A stretch of 64,000 nt of DNA from Erwinia psidii (GCF_003846135.1 NZ_RHHM01000005.1:211009-275008), one strand, 5' to 3'. Numbered from the stretch's first letter, positions 20,750-29,586 are shown. A program made the numbers and translations. The notes: a model not told the origin generated them from the letters alone.

Positions 20750-21400
20750 TCACTCTGTTTTTTTCAACGCGCTGGCAGCAATTGCCGCCAGCAGGCTCGC
20801 CCTTGGGACGGTCAGCACAGGTACTTCTGCGTCAACCTGCCGGGCCGCTTCCGTCATCGAACTTTGTGCCAGAACAATACAGCCCGGAGAAGTGTGCATG
20901 TACTGCCGGGCATAAGCAGCAATTTTCCGATGATATCCGGCAATGTCCTGCTGCATAAAAAAATCCCATGCCTTGGGTATAAGGGCAACGGAAAGACGAT
21001 CGTCGGCAACAAACGTGCTGAACAGTTCCCGGGTTGAGGCCAATGTGGCAGGCGCTGAGCACAGTACCACAATATTACCCTCATAACGCGAGGCCGCTTC
21101 AGCCAGCACAGCATCAACCCGCAGCACCGGTTTACTGAACAGACATGCGTCCTTCGCCACCACACCCAGCGTGGTGCAGGTGATCAGCACCGCATCCGCC
21201 TGCCCGCACAACTCCTGCACGATACGGCGTACTGCGTCGGCAATCATACCCGTTACTTTCCCGACGGCGATGGCGCTGGCCAGCAGTTCACTTTCCACCC
21301 GATGTATCAGACGGGTCTGACTGTCAGCAAGTGCAGACAGGGCTTCTTCAAATACCGCGATATTACTTTCTGCCCCATGCAGACAGGCAATAGTGGCCAT
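20750..21400 (-). CDS. Asp/Glu racemase-superfamily protein
   Basis: The 216-residue product has the aspartate/glutamate/hydantoin racemase fold pattern: an N-terminal strand (MATIACLHGAESNI), a helix-rich middle, the first catalytic cysteine in LITCTTLGV (about 75), and a C-terminal strand IVLAQSSM where the second catalytic cysteine would be expected but serine stands. It is divergent from hpxO and near guaD, so a role in ureide or purine-ring breakdown, for instance on hydantoin or allantoin-type compounds, is possible. The start at 21400 is preferred because it begins the fold; 25 more in-frame residues upstream have no family character. Confidence 0.75.
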   Translation of the reverse strand: MATIACLHGAESNIAVFEEALSALADSQTRLIHRVESELLASAIAVGKVTGMIADAVRRIVQELCGQADAVLITCTTLGVVAKDACLFSKPVLRVDAVLAEAASRYEGNIVVLCSAPATLASTRELFSTFVADDRLSVALIPKAWDFFMQQDIAGYHRKIAAYARQYMHTSPGCIVLAQSSMTEAARQVDAEVPVLTVPRASLLAAIAASALKKTE

Positions 21401-21645
21401 CCCGAGTGCTCCATGAATACTGAGGGAAACACTCTGGCAAATTTTGCGACCTTTGCCAACCTCAGCGCATTGCAAGGCAGGAAGAATGTTTCACATCCAT
21501 ATCACCAAAATGGTGCATCCCTCTTTGATTGTGCGGTCAGATGATAAAACGAAATTTTCATCACCGCGGTTTTCCACGCCTGTGCGCCTTGCGAGAAATG
21601 GTACAAAAATTGCTTTATTCCATCGATGCCCCACAGGAGAAGCGG

Positions 21646-22803
21646 ATGAAAGCAATAGTAATTGGAGCCGGGATCGGTGGAATGTCTGTCGCGATCGCCC
21701 TGAAGCGTTTCGGCATCGACACCGAGGTATTTGAGGCGGTGAAAGAAATTAAACCGGTAGGCGCGGCCATCTCTATCTGGCCAAACGGCGTAAAATGCCT
21801 CAATTTTCTTGGTATGAAAGAACCACTTCGCGCGCTGGGCGGAATGATGCGCACCATGGCCTATTACGACTTTCAGCAGGGAACGCCCCTTACCTGCTTT
21901 AGCCTCGACCCACTGGTGGCAGCATGCGGGGAGCGTCCGTACCCGGTTGCCCGTGCCGAGTTACAGGCTATGCTGCTGGATGCCTATGGTCGTCAACAGG
22001 TGCAGTTTGGTAAACGCGTTACCCGTGTCGAACAGGATGATCACGGAGTGACCGCGTGGTTTGAAGACGGCAGCGAGATACATGGCGATCTGCTGATTGC
22101 ATGCGACGGTACCCATTCGGTGGTGCGGGAATATGTGCTGGGCCGACGCGTGGAACGTCGCTATGCCGGTTATGTTAACTGGAATGGTCTGGTGCATAAC
22201 GATCCCTCCCTCGCCCCGACAGATCAGTGGACGACATTTGTCGGGGAAGGCAAACGTGTTTCCCTGATGCCCGTTGCCAACGACCGGTTCTATTTCTTTT
22301 TTGATGTACCATTGCCTGCCGGACTGGCGGAAGATCGCAGCACGCTGCGTGACGATCTGAAACGCTACTTTCATCACTGGGCAACGCCGGTGCAGAAGCT
22401 GATTGACTGTATCGATCCACAAACCACCAACCGGGTGGAAATTCACGATATTGACCCTTTTCCTCAGCTGGTGAAAGGACGAGTGGCTCTGCTGGGGGAT
22501 GCCGCGCACAGCACCACACCGGATATTGGCCAGGGAGGATGCGCGGCAATGGAGGACGCCGTAGTGCTGGCGAACATGTTGCAAACCAACGCTTTGGGGA
22601 TTGAAGATGCGCTGTTGCGCTATCAGGACAAACGGGCCGAACGGGTGAAGGAGCTGGTTTTAAAAGCGCGTAAACGCTGTGACGTCACCCACGCCAAAGA
22701 GATGGCGGTAACCAGACAATGGTACGAAGAACTTAAAAGCGAGACGGGCGAACGTATCATCAGTGGAATGTGCGAAACCATCCAGGCAGGTCCACTGGCC
22801 TGA
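21646..22803 (+). CDS. hpxO: FAD-dependent urate hydroxylase HpxO
   Basis: HpxO oxidises urate to 5-hydroxyisourate with NADH and O2. The 385-residue product is collinear with Klebsiella HpxO: the dinucleotide motif GAGIGG at 7-12, EAVKEIKPVGAAIS, the conserved CDGTHS segment, RYAGYVNWNGLV, QWTTFVGEGKRVSLMP and the FAD-ribityl motif LLGDAAHSTTPDIGQGG. The ATG at 21646 has AGGAGAAG just upstream and gives the family start MKAIVIGAGIGG. It is alone on its strand, divergent from the racemase-like gene and convergent with guaD. Confidence 0.94.
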   Translation: MKAIVIGAGIGGMSVAIALKRFGIDTEVFEAVKEIKPVGAAISIWPNGVKCLNFLGMKEPLRALGGMMRTMAYYDFQQGTPLTCFSLDPLVAACGERPYPVARAELQAMLLDAYGRQQVQFGKRVTRVEQDDHGVTAWFEDGSEIHGDLLIACDGTHSVVREYVLGRRVERRYAGYVNWNGLVHNDPSLAPTDQWTTFVGEGKRVSLMPVANDRFYFFFDVPLPAGLAEDRSTLRDDLKRYFHHWATPVQKLIDCIDPQTTNRVEIHDIDPFPQLVKGRVALLGDAAHSTTPDIGQGGCAAMEDAVVLANMLQTNALGIEDALLRYQDKRAERVKELVLKARKRCDVTHAKEMAVTRQWYEELKSETGERIISGMCETIQAGPLA

Positions 22804-22957
22804 GCAACCTGAACCCGCGATGCACCGAGCTGGTGTCAACGGCCAGGGGAGATGCTGTCGGACGCTGACTGGTCGTGGCAGGTTGGCGATGCTTTCGATG
22901 CTCTCCCGGTTCTGTTTTAACTCTTTTGCGGAGTTAGTGCCTGTCCTGCCTGTTTAA

Positions 22958-22983
22958 TGCCAGCGCGGTATTCCGCGCTGGCA
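22958..22983. terminator. Strong hairpin between convergent hpxO and guaD
   Basis: A perfect 11-bp stem TGCCAGCGCGG/CCGCGCTGGCA with a TATT loop lies between the two convergent genes. It lacks a T-run on either side but can stop or protect both transcripts. Confidence 0.55.
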
Positions 22984-23023
22984 ATACTTATACAGGTTAC
23001 TGCAAACAGACCTGAACTGCTGG

Positions 23024-24337
23024 CTATTCGGCTGTCCAGGCGCACTGTCCGTTGATCCAGGTACAGGCAATATTACGGTCATCACCCAGCGTCATCAGTA
23101 CAAAAAGTTTCTCCCAGATATCAGCACTGTTAGCGAAGCGCAGCTTCTGCAGCGCCGAGACAGCCGGGTCAAGCACCACGAAATCGGCCTCTTTGCCCGG
23201 CATAAAGTTGCCAATACAGTGATGGAGATCGAGCGCATGTGCCCCCCCCAGCGTGGCATGATAGAAAGCTTCACAGGCGGCCAGTCTGTACTGTTTTAAC
23301 TGGCCTACCTTGTAAGCCTCACCAAGCGTTTGCAGCATATTAAAGGTGGTTCCTGCTCCGACATCGGTGCCGATCCCCAGTTTTACGCCCTTTTTCCAAC
23401 AGGTTTGCAAATCGAACAGGCCGCTGCCAAGAAACAGATTCGATGTCGGACAAAACGCGACGGCTGATTTGGTGTCGTGCAGACAATCCCACTCCTGATC
23501 TTCCAGATGCAGACAATGTGCGAACACGCTGCGCCGCCCGGTTAGCTGGTGCTGATGATAGACATCAAGGTAGCCGTCATTAGCGGGAAACAGCGCCTTA
23601 ACCCACTCGATCTCCTGCACATTTTCGCTCAGATGCGTGTGCATCCAGGTATCGGGGTATGTTTCTTTCAGCTCGCGCACTTTTTCCAGTAGCGCGGGTG
23701 AAGAGGTCGGTGCAAAACGCGGTGTCAGGGCATAGCCAAGGCGGCCACGGTTGTGCCAGCGGTTAATCAGTTCACGGGTTTGCTGCCAGCTCTGCTGCGG
23801 GGTTTCAATCAGCTCATCCGGCGCATTGCGGTCCATCATCACCTTCCCCGCAATCAGCCGCATCCCCAGTGCCTCTGCCGCCGTAAACAGTGCGTCAACC
23901 GACTGCGGATGTACTGTGCCAAACACCAGTGCGGTGGTGGTGCCATTGCTCAGTAACTGATGCAGAAAGAAAGCGGACATTTTTGCCGCATGCTCCGCGC
24001 AGTGATACTGGCTCTCCACCGGAAAGGTATATTGTTCCAGCCACTGCAACAATTGCTCGCCATAAGCACCTATCATTTCCGTCTGTGGGTAATGGATATG
24101 CGTATCAACAAATCCGGGCACAATCACTTTGCCGCGATAGTCAGCAAGCGGAATGGCAGGGTCAAGCTGATGTTTTCCCTCCTGCCAGCTCTGCAATGAA
24201 ACGATCTCCCCGCCGTTGAGCAGTAAAAGACCATCTGCAATGTAGCGGGAATAATGTGGTAGCCATGCAGGATCGGAGACAGTCTGGGTAATATCAAAAA
24301 AACTGCCGCGAACAGCCTGAGTGACGGAAAGTGACAT
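23024..24337 (-). CDS. guaD: Guanine deaminase GuaD
   Basis: GuaD hydrolyses guanine to xanthine and ammonia. The 437-residue product (E. coli 439) is an amidohydrolase: metal ligands His80 and His82 in VPGFVDTHIHYPQ, THLSEN and the HCLHLE histidine further on, FCPTSNLFLGSGLF and the catalytic aspartate in GTDVGAGTT. The ATG at 24337 is preceded by AAGGAA at a good distance. With hpxO it covers guanine-to-xanthine and urate-to-hydroxyisourate; a xanthine dehydrogenase is not in this window. Confidence 0.96.
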   Translation of the reverse strand: MSLSVTQAVRGSFFDITQTVSDPAWLPHYSRYIADGLLLLNGGEIVSLQSWQEGKHQLDPAIPLADYRGKVIVPGFVDTHIHYPQTEMIGAYGEQLLQWLEQYTFPVESQYHCAEHAAKMSAFFLHQLLSNGTTTALVFGTVHPQSVDALFTAAEALGMRLIAGKVMMDRNAPDELIETPQQSWQQTRELINRWHNRGRLGYALTPRFAPTSSPALLEKVRELKETYPDTWMHTHLSENVQEIEWVKALFPANDGYLDVYHQHQLTGRRSVFAHCLHLEDQEWDCLHDTKSAVAFCPTSNLFLGSGLFDLQTCWKKGVKLGIGTDVGAGTTFNMLQTLGEAYKVGQLKQYRLAACEAFYHATLGGAHALDLHHCIGNFMPGKEADFVVLDPAVSALQKLRFANSADIWEKLFVLMTLGDDRNIACTWINGQCAWTAE

Positions 24338-24707
24338 AGCGATTCCTTGTGAGCGCCGGGCCGGCTGCAGTATGGTGCGGGTGACCATTAAAAAACAAAG
24401 CAATTGTTATGCCAGCGAACTGTCTGGAATTTAGTTGTTTTTTATCATGACGTTAATTTATTCTGGACCAGATGGCTGTTTATTCCTGTCTGAGGGTTGC
24501 AGAGAACAGCAAACGATTGCTGCCGGTCATTATCAGCCAGCCTCCTTCGCATAAGGCTGTCATAGCACCATTATCGGGCAAAATTGCAATACAATGCACT
24601 GCTGTTGTGCTCGCGCTTCTCTGAAGAAACGCAATATCCGTCTGACTTATCATGCTGACGGCAAAGTGATATGGTGAAAAGCCGGGAATGTGTTGAGGAA
24701 CAATGAG
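24338..24707. promoter_or_regulatory. Divergent region guaD / ydfG
   Basis: 370 bp holding promoters of both genes. A perfect 10-bp inverted repeat TAAAAAACAA (24389-24398) and TTGTTTTTTA (24435-24444), 36 bp apart, lies near guaD and includes TTGT/TTTT-type promoter-like sequence. No gene is recognised here. Confidence 0.45.
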
Positions 24708-25454
24708 ATGATTGTTTTTGTTACAGGTGCCACCGCCGGCTTCGGTAGGAGCATTACGCGCCGTTTTGTTACTCAGGGTCACAAAGTTATCGCCACAGGT
24801 CGCCGCAGGGAACGTTTACAGGCGCTGAAGGACGAGTTGGGCAACAATGTTTTTACACTTGAACTCGATGTCAGAGACCGTGCCGGCATTGCCAGCGCGT
24901 TGGACAGCCTGCCAGCCAGCTGGCGCGATATTGATGTGCTGGTCAACAACGCCGGGCTGGCTCTCGGCATGGCTCCCGCTCATCTGGCAGATGTGGAAGA
25001 CTGGGAGTTGATGATTGATACCAATAATAAGGGACTGGTCTATATGACCCGCGCCGTGTTACCCGCGATGGTTGAACGTAATAACGGACATATTATCAAT
25101 ATTGGCTCTACGGCGGGCAACTGGCCCTACGCTGGCGGCAACGTTTATGGCGCAACCAAGGCTTTCGTTCGCCAGTTCAGCCTTAATCTGCGTACCGATC
25201 TTCACGGAACGGCACTGCGGGTGACCGATATTGAGCCAGGACTGGTCGGTGGCACCGAATTCTCCAACGTGCGCTTTAAGGGGGATGATGCTAAAGCAAA
25301 CAATGTCTATGTCGGCGTTGAACCTTTAACCGCAGAGGACGTCACGGAAGCCGTGTTCTGGGTGGCTACGCTGCCAAAACATGTGAACATCAATACGCTT
25401 GAGATGATGCCAGTGAGCCAGACGCTGGCGGGTCTGAAGGTACATAAAACCTGA
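24708..25454 (+). CDS. ydfG: NADP-dependent 3-hydroxy acid dehydrogenase YdfG (SDR)
   Basis: YdfG oxidises L-allo-threonine, serine and 3-hydroxypropionate-type acids and reduces malonic semialdehyde from pyrimidine breakdown. The 248-residue protein has the short-chain dehydrogenase signature: VTGATAGFG (4-12), the arginine after the second strand (ATGRRRERL) that favours NADP, NNAGLALGM, and the catalytic serine and YxxxK in GSTAG and VYGATK. It matches E. coli YdfG throughout. The ATG at 24708 has TGAGGA eight bases upstream and gives the family start MIVFVTG. Confidence 0.95.
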   Translation: MIVFVTGATAGFGRSITRRFVTQGHKVIATGRRRERLQALKDELGNNVFTLELDVRDRAGIASALDSLPASWRDIDVLVNNAGLALGMAPAHLADVEDWELMIDTNNKGLVYMTRAVLPAMVERNNGHIINIGSTAGNWPYAGGNVYGATKAFVRQFSLNLRTDLHGTALRVTDIEPGLVGGTEFSNVRFKGDDAKANNVYVGVEPLTAEDVTEAVFWVATLPKHVNINTLEMMPVSQTLAGLKVHKT

Positions 25455-25520
25455 CCTGCCAGCGGAGTTCTCCTGTTTCTCCTCAAAACAACGGCACCAG
25501 AATGCTGATGCCGCTTTTCT

Positions 25521-26548
25521 TTACCGGCTGGCGGCAAAGTTTTGTAATGTCGAGGCGTTATTAACCAGCACCGGCATACGCATCACCAGATGGGCAGCGG
25601 TAACGTAAAGCCATTGATGGTTGCTCTTATCCGTACACAGCGCCAGATTTCCGGTGACTGTTGACGGTATCAGGATTTTACCTGGCGGCGTACCTTCCGC
25701 AGAATAGATCCGCACCCCTTCTTTATAGCTGCTCCAGACGTTGCCCTTCTCGTCCACTTTAATACCGTCCGGGATGCCGGCTGTAATTTCCGCGAAAGTC
25801 TGCCCATCCTGCAGGGTATTGTTACTCACGCGATAAGCGATGATCCGCTTTGCAAGCGCGGGATTACTGAAATCATGAGCCTGTTCAGAATCAGCAACAT
25901 AGAAGCATTTACCGTCCGGTGAAAAAGCAAGCCCGTTTGGTGAGTGAACTTCCGGCTCGTTCATCCGTTTCAGGATTTTTGAGGTCGGATCATAGCGATA
26001 AATATATTCGCCACCCTGTTCGGGCGTACCGCCATAGCTTTCTTTTTTATTCAGCACGCCAAAGGTAGGATCGCTAAACCAGATTGCGCCATCTGGCGCA
26101 ACCACTTCGTCATTCGGGCTGTTAAGCCGCTTACCTTGCCACGAATCGGCCAGTACCACCCAGTGTCCGTCGTGCTCCTGACGCAAAATAGCGCGTTTGC
26201 CGTGTGACGCTGCAATAATTCGGCCTTCGGCATCCACCGCATGGACGTTCTGATAATCGGAGGGAGAAAGCCATACCTTCAGGCCCTGCTTCCCGACCAG
26301 CTCATGACTTTATTTTGCTTATCGTCACTGAATATGAGCGAGCCATCTGACATGCAGGCTGGTCCTTATGACCATACCGCTTTATTGGTGATCTGTTCAG
26401 CATGACTGTGGCTGTCCACCAGACCGGAAAACGCAGGCTGTTCCACAACAAAACGAACGCCCGCCACCTCCGTTTCGGCATGTGCCGCCCCTGACAAAAT
26501 CATTCCCAGCAGCAGGCCGGTGACAGGCTTATTTGTACTAAAAAACAT
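25521..26548 (-). pseudogene. Exported SMP-30/gluconolactonase gene, broken by a stop codon and a frameshift
   Basis: The gene starts at 26548 with a clear signal peptide (MFFSTNKPVTGLLLG then AHA cleavage). After ITNKAVWS an in-frame TAA (26366-26368) stands where homologues have glutamate (W-S-E-G-P), then the same frame continues GPACMSDGSLIFSDDKQN. A second lesion, loss of one G in a G-run near 26292-26294, shifts the frame; from there VGKQGLKVWLSPSDYQN leads into an intact lactonase body to the stop at 25521. The body has SMP-30 features: RLNSPNDEVVAPDG, FSDPTFG, SPNGLAFSPDG and GIPDGIKVDEKGN. Homologues hydrolyse sugar lactones. It follows the exported cupin gene by 13 bp. Confidence 0.88.
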
Positions 26549-26561
26549 GATTTATTCCTCT

Positions 26562-27134
26562 TCAGCTGGCGCAAACGCCTTTTATTCTGGTGATATTGGC
26601 ACCGGGTTTCAGTTTGATAACCAGCTGAACATTCGGCTCATTTCCCACCGTTCGTGTTACATGACCAATACGTGGATCGTTGGGGCGCGCCCGCGAGGTA
26701 CTGTCGGCGTTGAACTGTATTTCACCAGGCCCCTGAACCAGGGTGCTTCCGTCCGTCGTTTCAACTGACCATTTTCCTGACAGGGTGATCACCCACTGAG
26801 GCCCCGGAGCATGATGCCAGTTACCAACGTATCCCGGTGGCAGTACGGCCCAGGCCGTGCTTTCCACTTCATCGGGGGAGATACCAATCCACTGTGGGGC
26901 CGAGGGTGGCGCATAACTTTTGTACTCCAGCCCTTCCATCCGGCAACGGCCAATATGCGTTGCCCCCTGCTCATCAGCCCAGACGGTGGCATATTTCACC
27001 TCAGGCTGTTTTTTTCCATTGCTGACTGTCTGAGTGGCACTGTTTGCCGGTACGGGCTCCAGGTTACTACCGGAAAATGACAGAGTGGATACGCCATAAA
27101 GCGCCATAAAAATTAGTAATTTGCTGTTACTCAT
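26562..27134 (-). CDS. Exported cupin-domain protein
   Basis: A 190-residue protein with a signal peptide (SNSKLLIFMALYGVSTLSFS) and one cupin domain. The metal-binding pattern is partly present: WHHAPGPQWVITLSG (about 107-121) resembles cupin motif 1, with a histidine-rich start, and GPGEIQFNADSTS resembles the following strand. It is expected to act in the periplasm. It is co-directional with and 13 bp upstream of the broken lactonase gene, so the two once formed an exported sugar-acid or aldehyde-processing pair; substrate unknown. ATG 27149 is an alternative start. Confidence 0.75.
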   Translation of the reverse strand: MSNSKLLIFMALYGVSTLSFSGSNLEPVPANSATQTVSNGKKQPEVKYATVWADEQGATHIGRCRMEGLEYKSYAPPSAPQWIGISPDEVESTAWAVLPPGYVGNWHHAPGPQWVITLSGKWSVETTDGSTLVQGPGEIQFNADSTSRARPNDPRIGHVTRTVGNEPNVQLVIKLKPGANITRIKGVCAS

Positions 27135-27346
27135 GCAGTTTCTCGTCATTGGCTAATTCGCGATATAAGCGTAGTTGGGGTTTGAGGTCCAATCGTGTAA
27201 AAAACCACGTTAAGGAAATAACCTTTTGTTTTATTTATAAAAAAATCAACCATCTGATGGTTATGATGATCCAGCTTTACCCAGGATTTTTGTGTATACT
27301 TGCTGCTGAGAGGTATCTACATTTTAAGGATGGAAGGTAGAACGTT

Positions 27347-27676
27347 ATGAAAGTAAGTGATGTTGCGCTACTTAAGTCAGGGTTTAGTCATGCAGATCTA
27401 CAAAAACTGAAAAACAATATTGCTAATTATGGCGGATCGCTGGATTCCGTGATTCATGATCTTGCCAACCGCTTCAACGCCTCAAAGTGGATTACTATCG
27501 CTGCTTTTACCATACTTACTCTCACACTAATGCTGGCATCTATAGATACCAGCATCACGCTTGCGGCAACGCTTGCGATTTTATTATCTTTTATATGGTA
27601 TTTAACGCCAGCGAAGCTGGCATACAAGTCATGGCGCTATCGCAGATTAACGACTAATTCTGAACCACGTCAGTAA
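27347..27676 (+). CDS. Small two-helix membrane protein, unknown function
   Basis: A 109-residue protein. The first ~48 residues are polar and look helical (FSHADLQKLKNNIANYGGSL). Two membrane helices follow (about 49-66 and 70-88: WITIAAFTILTLTLMLA; ITLAATLAILLSFIWYL), then a basic tail. Its last 23 bp overlap the 3' end of the convergent DUF4225 gene. A small membrane protein paired tail-to-tail with a larger protein carrying a hydrophobic hairpin is reminiscent of toxin/immunity pairs. That is inference from layout; I do not recognise the family. Confidence 0.65.
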   Translation: MKVSDVALLKSGFSHADLQKLKNNIANYGGSLDSVIHDLANRFNASKWITIAAFTILTLTLMLASIDTSITLAATLAILLSFIWYLTPAKLAYKSWRYRRLTTNSEPRQ

Positions 27677-28472
27677 CAGACATAAGGTCAAATATAACCT
27701 TAGCTTTAACACCATAACCGACAATTTTCATTGCGAGCTTTGGACGGCTCATGGTGCTGACTTTCCGGTAATCATCGGCGGGCAGATATCGAAATAAACG
27801 CCATGTTCCAGGGCGTCTGAACAAACCGAATATGCTATATGCATTCGCAACAAGCGAGACTGATTTATAGATCCCCAGCCCGCTTTTACGGCTGAACCCC
27901 ATGAATTCAGTTGTGGACATAGCTGCATCAGCAACCAAACCTTCCGAGGTTTTGTTATCCATTGCGTAGTGCGCAATTTCTTTGCTTATGCCGTTCGCAC
28001 CATCAGTAACCAAAACTGCACCAGCCAGAACACCCAAGGGCGTCACAGAACCTATTAGAGTCAGACCAACAGCTATTTCAACGCCGGACAAAACCACATT
28101 TACAGCAGAAATCACATACCCCACAATTTTGTTATTTTCCCGGACGAACTCCACTTTGGCATAAAGTTTCGCCACTTTCGTGCGCAGCATTCGACCCTGC
28201 TCTTCATGATTTTCGGTCTCTGCCCTGAGGTTTTTTACGCAGGCCATGCATTCTTCATCAGACTTTGCGCGTCGTGCGGTTGCAAACTGCTGCTCAATAA
28301 CCTCTTTTATTTCCTGAACAAAATTCATACGTGTGAAACCATCTCTGAGATGAAAAGCAGACTGCGTATTAGCTGTATTGATAAGCTTTCTGGCCTCAAG
28401 ATTAACCATTGTTTCAGCCCAGGCTTTATTTCTCCCGTCTGAGCGCATCATATCGAGTAATGCCGCGTCCAT
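27654..28472 (-). CDS. DUF4225-like protein with a hydrophobic hairpin
   Basis: A 272-residue protein I assign tentatively to DUF4225, a family known mostly from Enterobacterales with no established function. The N-terminal half is charged and helical, with two cysteines in EECMACVKN and a long helix to about 115. A glycine-rich hydrophobic region follows (about 125-165: IVGYVISAVNVVLSGVEIAV, then TPLGVLAGAVLVTDGANG), and a basic C-terminal part ends VTDVVQN. There is no signal peptide. CAGGAAG precedes the ATG. The gene begins 17 bp after a serine-recombinase remnant on the same strand. Membrane insertion is suggested by composition only. Confidence 0.65.
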   Translation of the reverse strand: MDAALLDMMRSDGRNKAWAETMVNLEARKLINTANTQSAFHLRDGFTRMNFVQEIKEVIEQQFATARRAKSDEECMACVKNLRAETENHEEQGRMLRTKVAKLYAKVEFVRENNKIVGYVISAVNVVLSGVEIAVGLTLIGSVTPLGVLAGAVLVTDGANGISKEIAHYAMDNKTSEGLVADAAMSTTEFMGFSRKSGLGIYKSVSLVANAYSIFGLFRRPGTWRLFRYLPADDYRKVSTMSRPKLAMKIVGYGVKAKVIFDLMSVTDVVQN

Positions 28473-28489
28473 TCTGTTCTTCCTGTATA

Positions 28490-28693
28490 TTATTTCACCG
28501 ATGATACCCCGTTATTATCAGCTGTAAACTGTCTTTTCAGACGGAAATATGTTGGTCTCGATATGCCTGTTTTCCCCGATACAGCCTTAAATGAAGCACC
28601 CTGTTTAATCAGAGTCAGAGCTGAAGCTGTCGCCAGAGGGGGCTTCCTTCCGAACCGAACAATTTCAGGAATGCTGCGGACGTTTATTCGTCG
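28490..28693 (-). pseudogene. Serine recombinase remnant (DNA-binding C-terminus)
   Basis: The minus-strand frame gives VRFGRKPPLATASALTLIKQ, then GASFKAVSGKTGISRPTYFRL before a TAA stop (28490-28492). This matches the C-terminal linker and helix-turn-helix of Pin/Hin/resolvase-type recombinases (GRPP..., then ...GVSRxTxYR). The catalytic domain is absent upstream. The remnant directly precedes the DUF4225 gene. Confidence 0.75.
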
Positions 28694-28730
28694 TTTTGGC
28701 TCTGATGTTTGCCAGAGTGATCAGGGAGCG

Positions 28731-29057
28731 TCAGGCCCGTCCCCATCCTGAGATAATGATCAACATGCCGCACAATGCCACCGCGGCGCCCAGCCAGTCA
28801 TAGAGACTGAGACGAACACCATCCACCAGACGTAACCACAACAGTGCCGTTAAGACATACACGCCGCCATACGCGGCATAAACGCGTCCGCTGGCCTCAG
28901 GATGGAGTGTCAGCAGCCAGACAAACAGTGCCAGGCTGAGTGTGCCAGGCAGCAACAGCAGTACCGAGCCGCCTTTTTTAAGCCACAACCACGGCAAAAA
29001 ACAGCCAGTAATTTCCGCCAGCGCGGTGATAAAAAACAGCAGGGTCGTCTTTAACAA
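28731..29057 (-). CDS. ynfA: YnfA family small membrane protein
   Basis: A 108-residue inner-membrane protein with four helices, matching E. coli YnfA in length and sequence ([47 protein letters not shown]). The start is a TTG at 29057: it gives exactly the family N-terminus (M-L-K-T-T-L-L-F-F) and has GGGAGA about ten bases upstream. Longer in-frame starts would add 31 residues that do not match the family. The family is related to small multidrug transporters, but its role is unsettled. It is divergent from ynfB. Confidence 0.93.
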   Translation of the reverse strand: MLKTTLLFFITALAEITGCFLPWLWLKKGGSVLLLLPGTLSLALFVWLLTLHPEASGRVYAAYGGVYVLTALLWLRLVDGVRLSLYDWLGAAVALCGMLIIISGWGRA

Positions 29058-29187
29058 AATTTCTATTTCTCCCGGACGTAAACGAAATCCCGACGCCTGG
29101 TAGGTGCCGGAACGGCCTGATGATATAATCATTCCCTTAATCTCATACAAGCTGACCGTTTGGGGATCAACTCTTAAGGAATCGATG

Positions 29188-29535
29188 ATGAAAATGACGA
29201 TGAAAACCTGGCAGAAAGTTGTTCTGCCTCTGATGCTGTTTGTTGCGGTGCCTGTGTTCCAACAACATGTTCAGGCGAAAACAGATACGCTGATCATTCA
29301 AAATGGCAACCCTGCCCTGAGCAACGAACAGGCCCGTCAGCAGAGGCAGCAATGGGAACAAACGCAGCGCCTGCGTAGCAAAGAAAATTTACGTGATGAA
29401 AAAAATTTTGATAAAAGCGACCGGGCTATTGACAACCGCGATACCTGTGAGCAAAGCCTGAATGTTAACGCCTACTGGGAACCCAACACCCTGCGCTGCC
29501 TCGATCGCCGTACGGGCCATCCTGTCGCTCCGTAA
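29188..29535 (+). CDS. ynfB: UPF0482/DUF1283 periplasmic protein YnfB
   Basis: A 115-residue exported protein of unknown function. A signal peptide ([21 protein letters not shown]) is followed by a charged helical region ([18 protein letters not shown]) and the strongly conserved C-terminus [20 protein letters not shown] plus LRCLDRRTG, which matches E. coli YnfB. ATG 29188 is chosen over 29185 because AAGGAA lies six bases before it. It is divergent from ynfA, as in E. coli. Confidence 0.92.
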   Translation: MKMTMKTWQKVVLPLMLFVAVPVFQQHVQAKTDTLIIQNGNPALSNEQARQQRQQWEQTQRLRSKENLRDEKNFDKSDRAIDNRDTCEQSLNVNAYWEPNTLRCLDRRTGHPVAP

Positions 29536-29586
29536 CAGAATAATGCTGCTATAGTTACTGCTGAATTCATGCAAAAGGAAATGATG

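Noticed and set aside
25521..26237. Treating the lactonase body as an intact shorter gene
   Set aside because: The frame lacks the N-terminal blade and signal peptide, which are found upstream in the same strand but separated by a stop codon and a frameshift.
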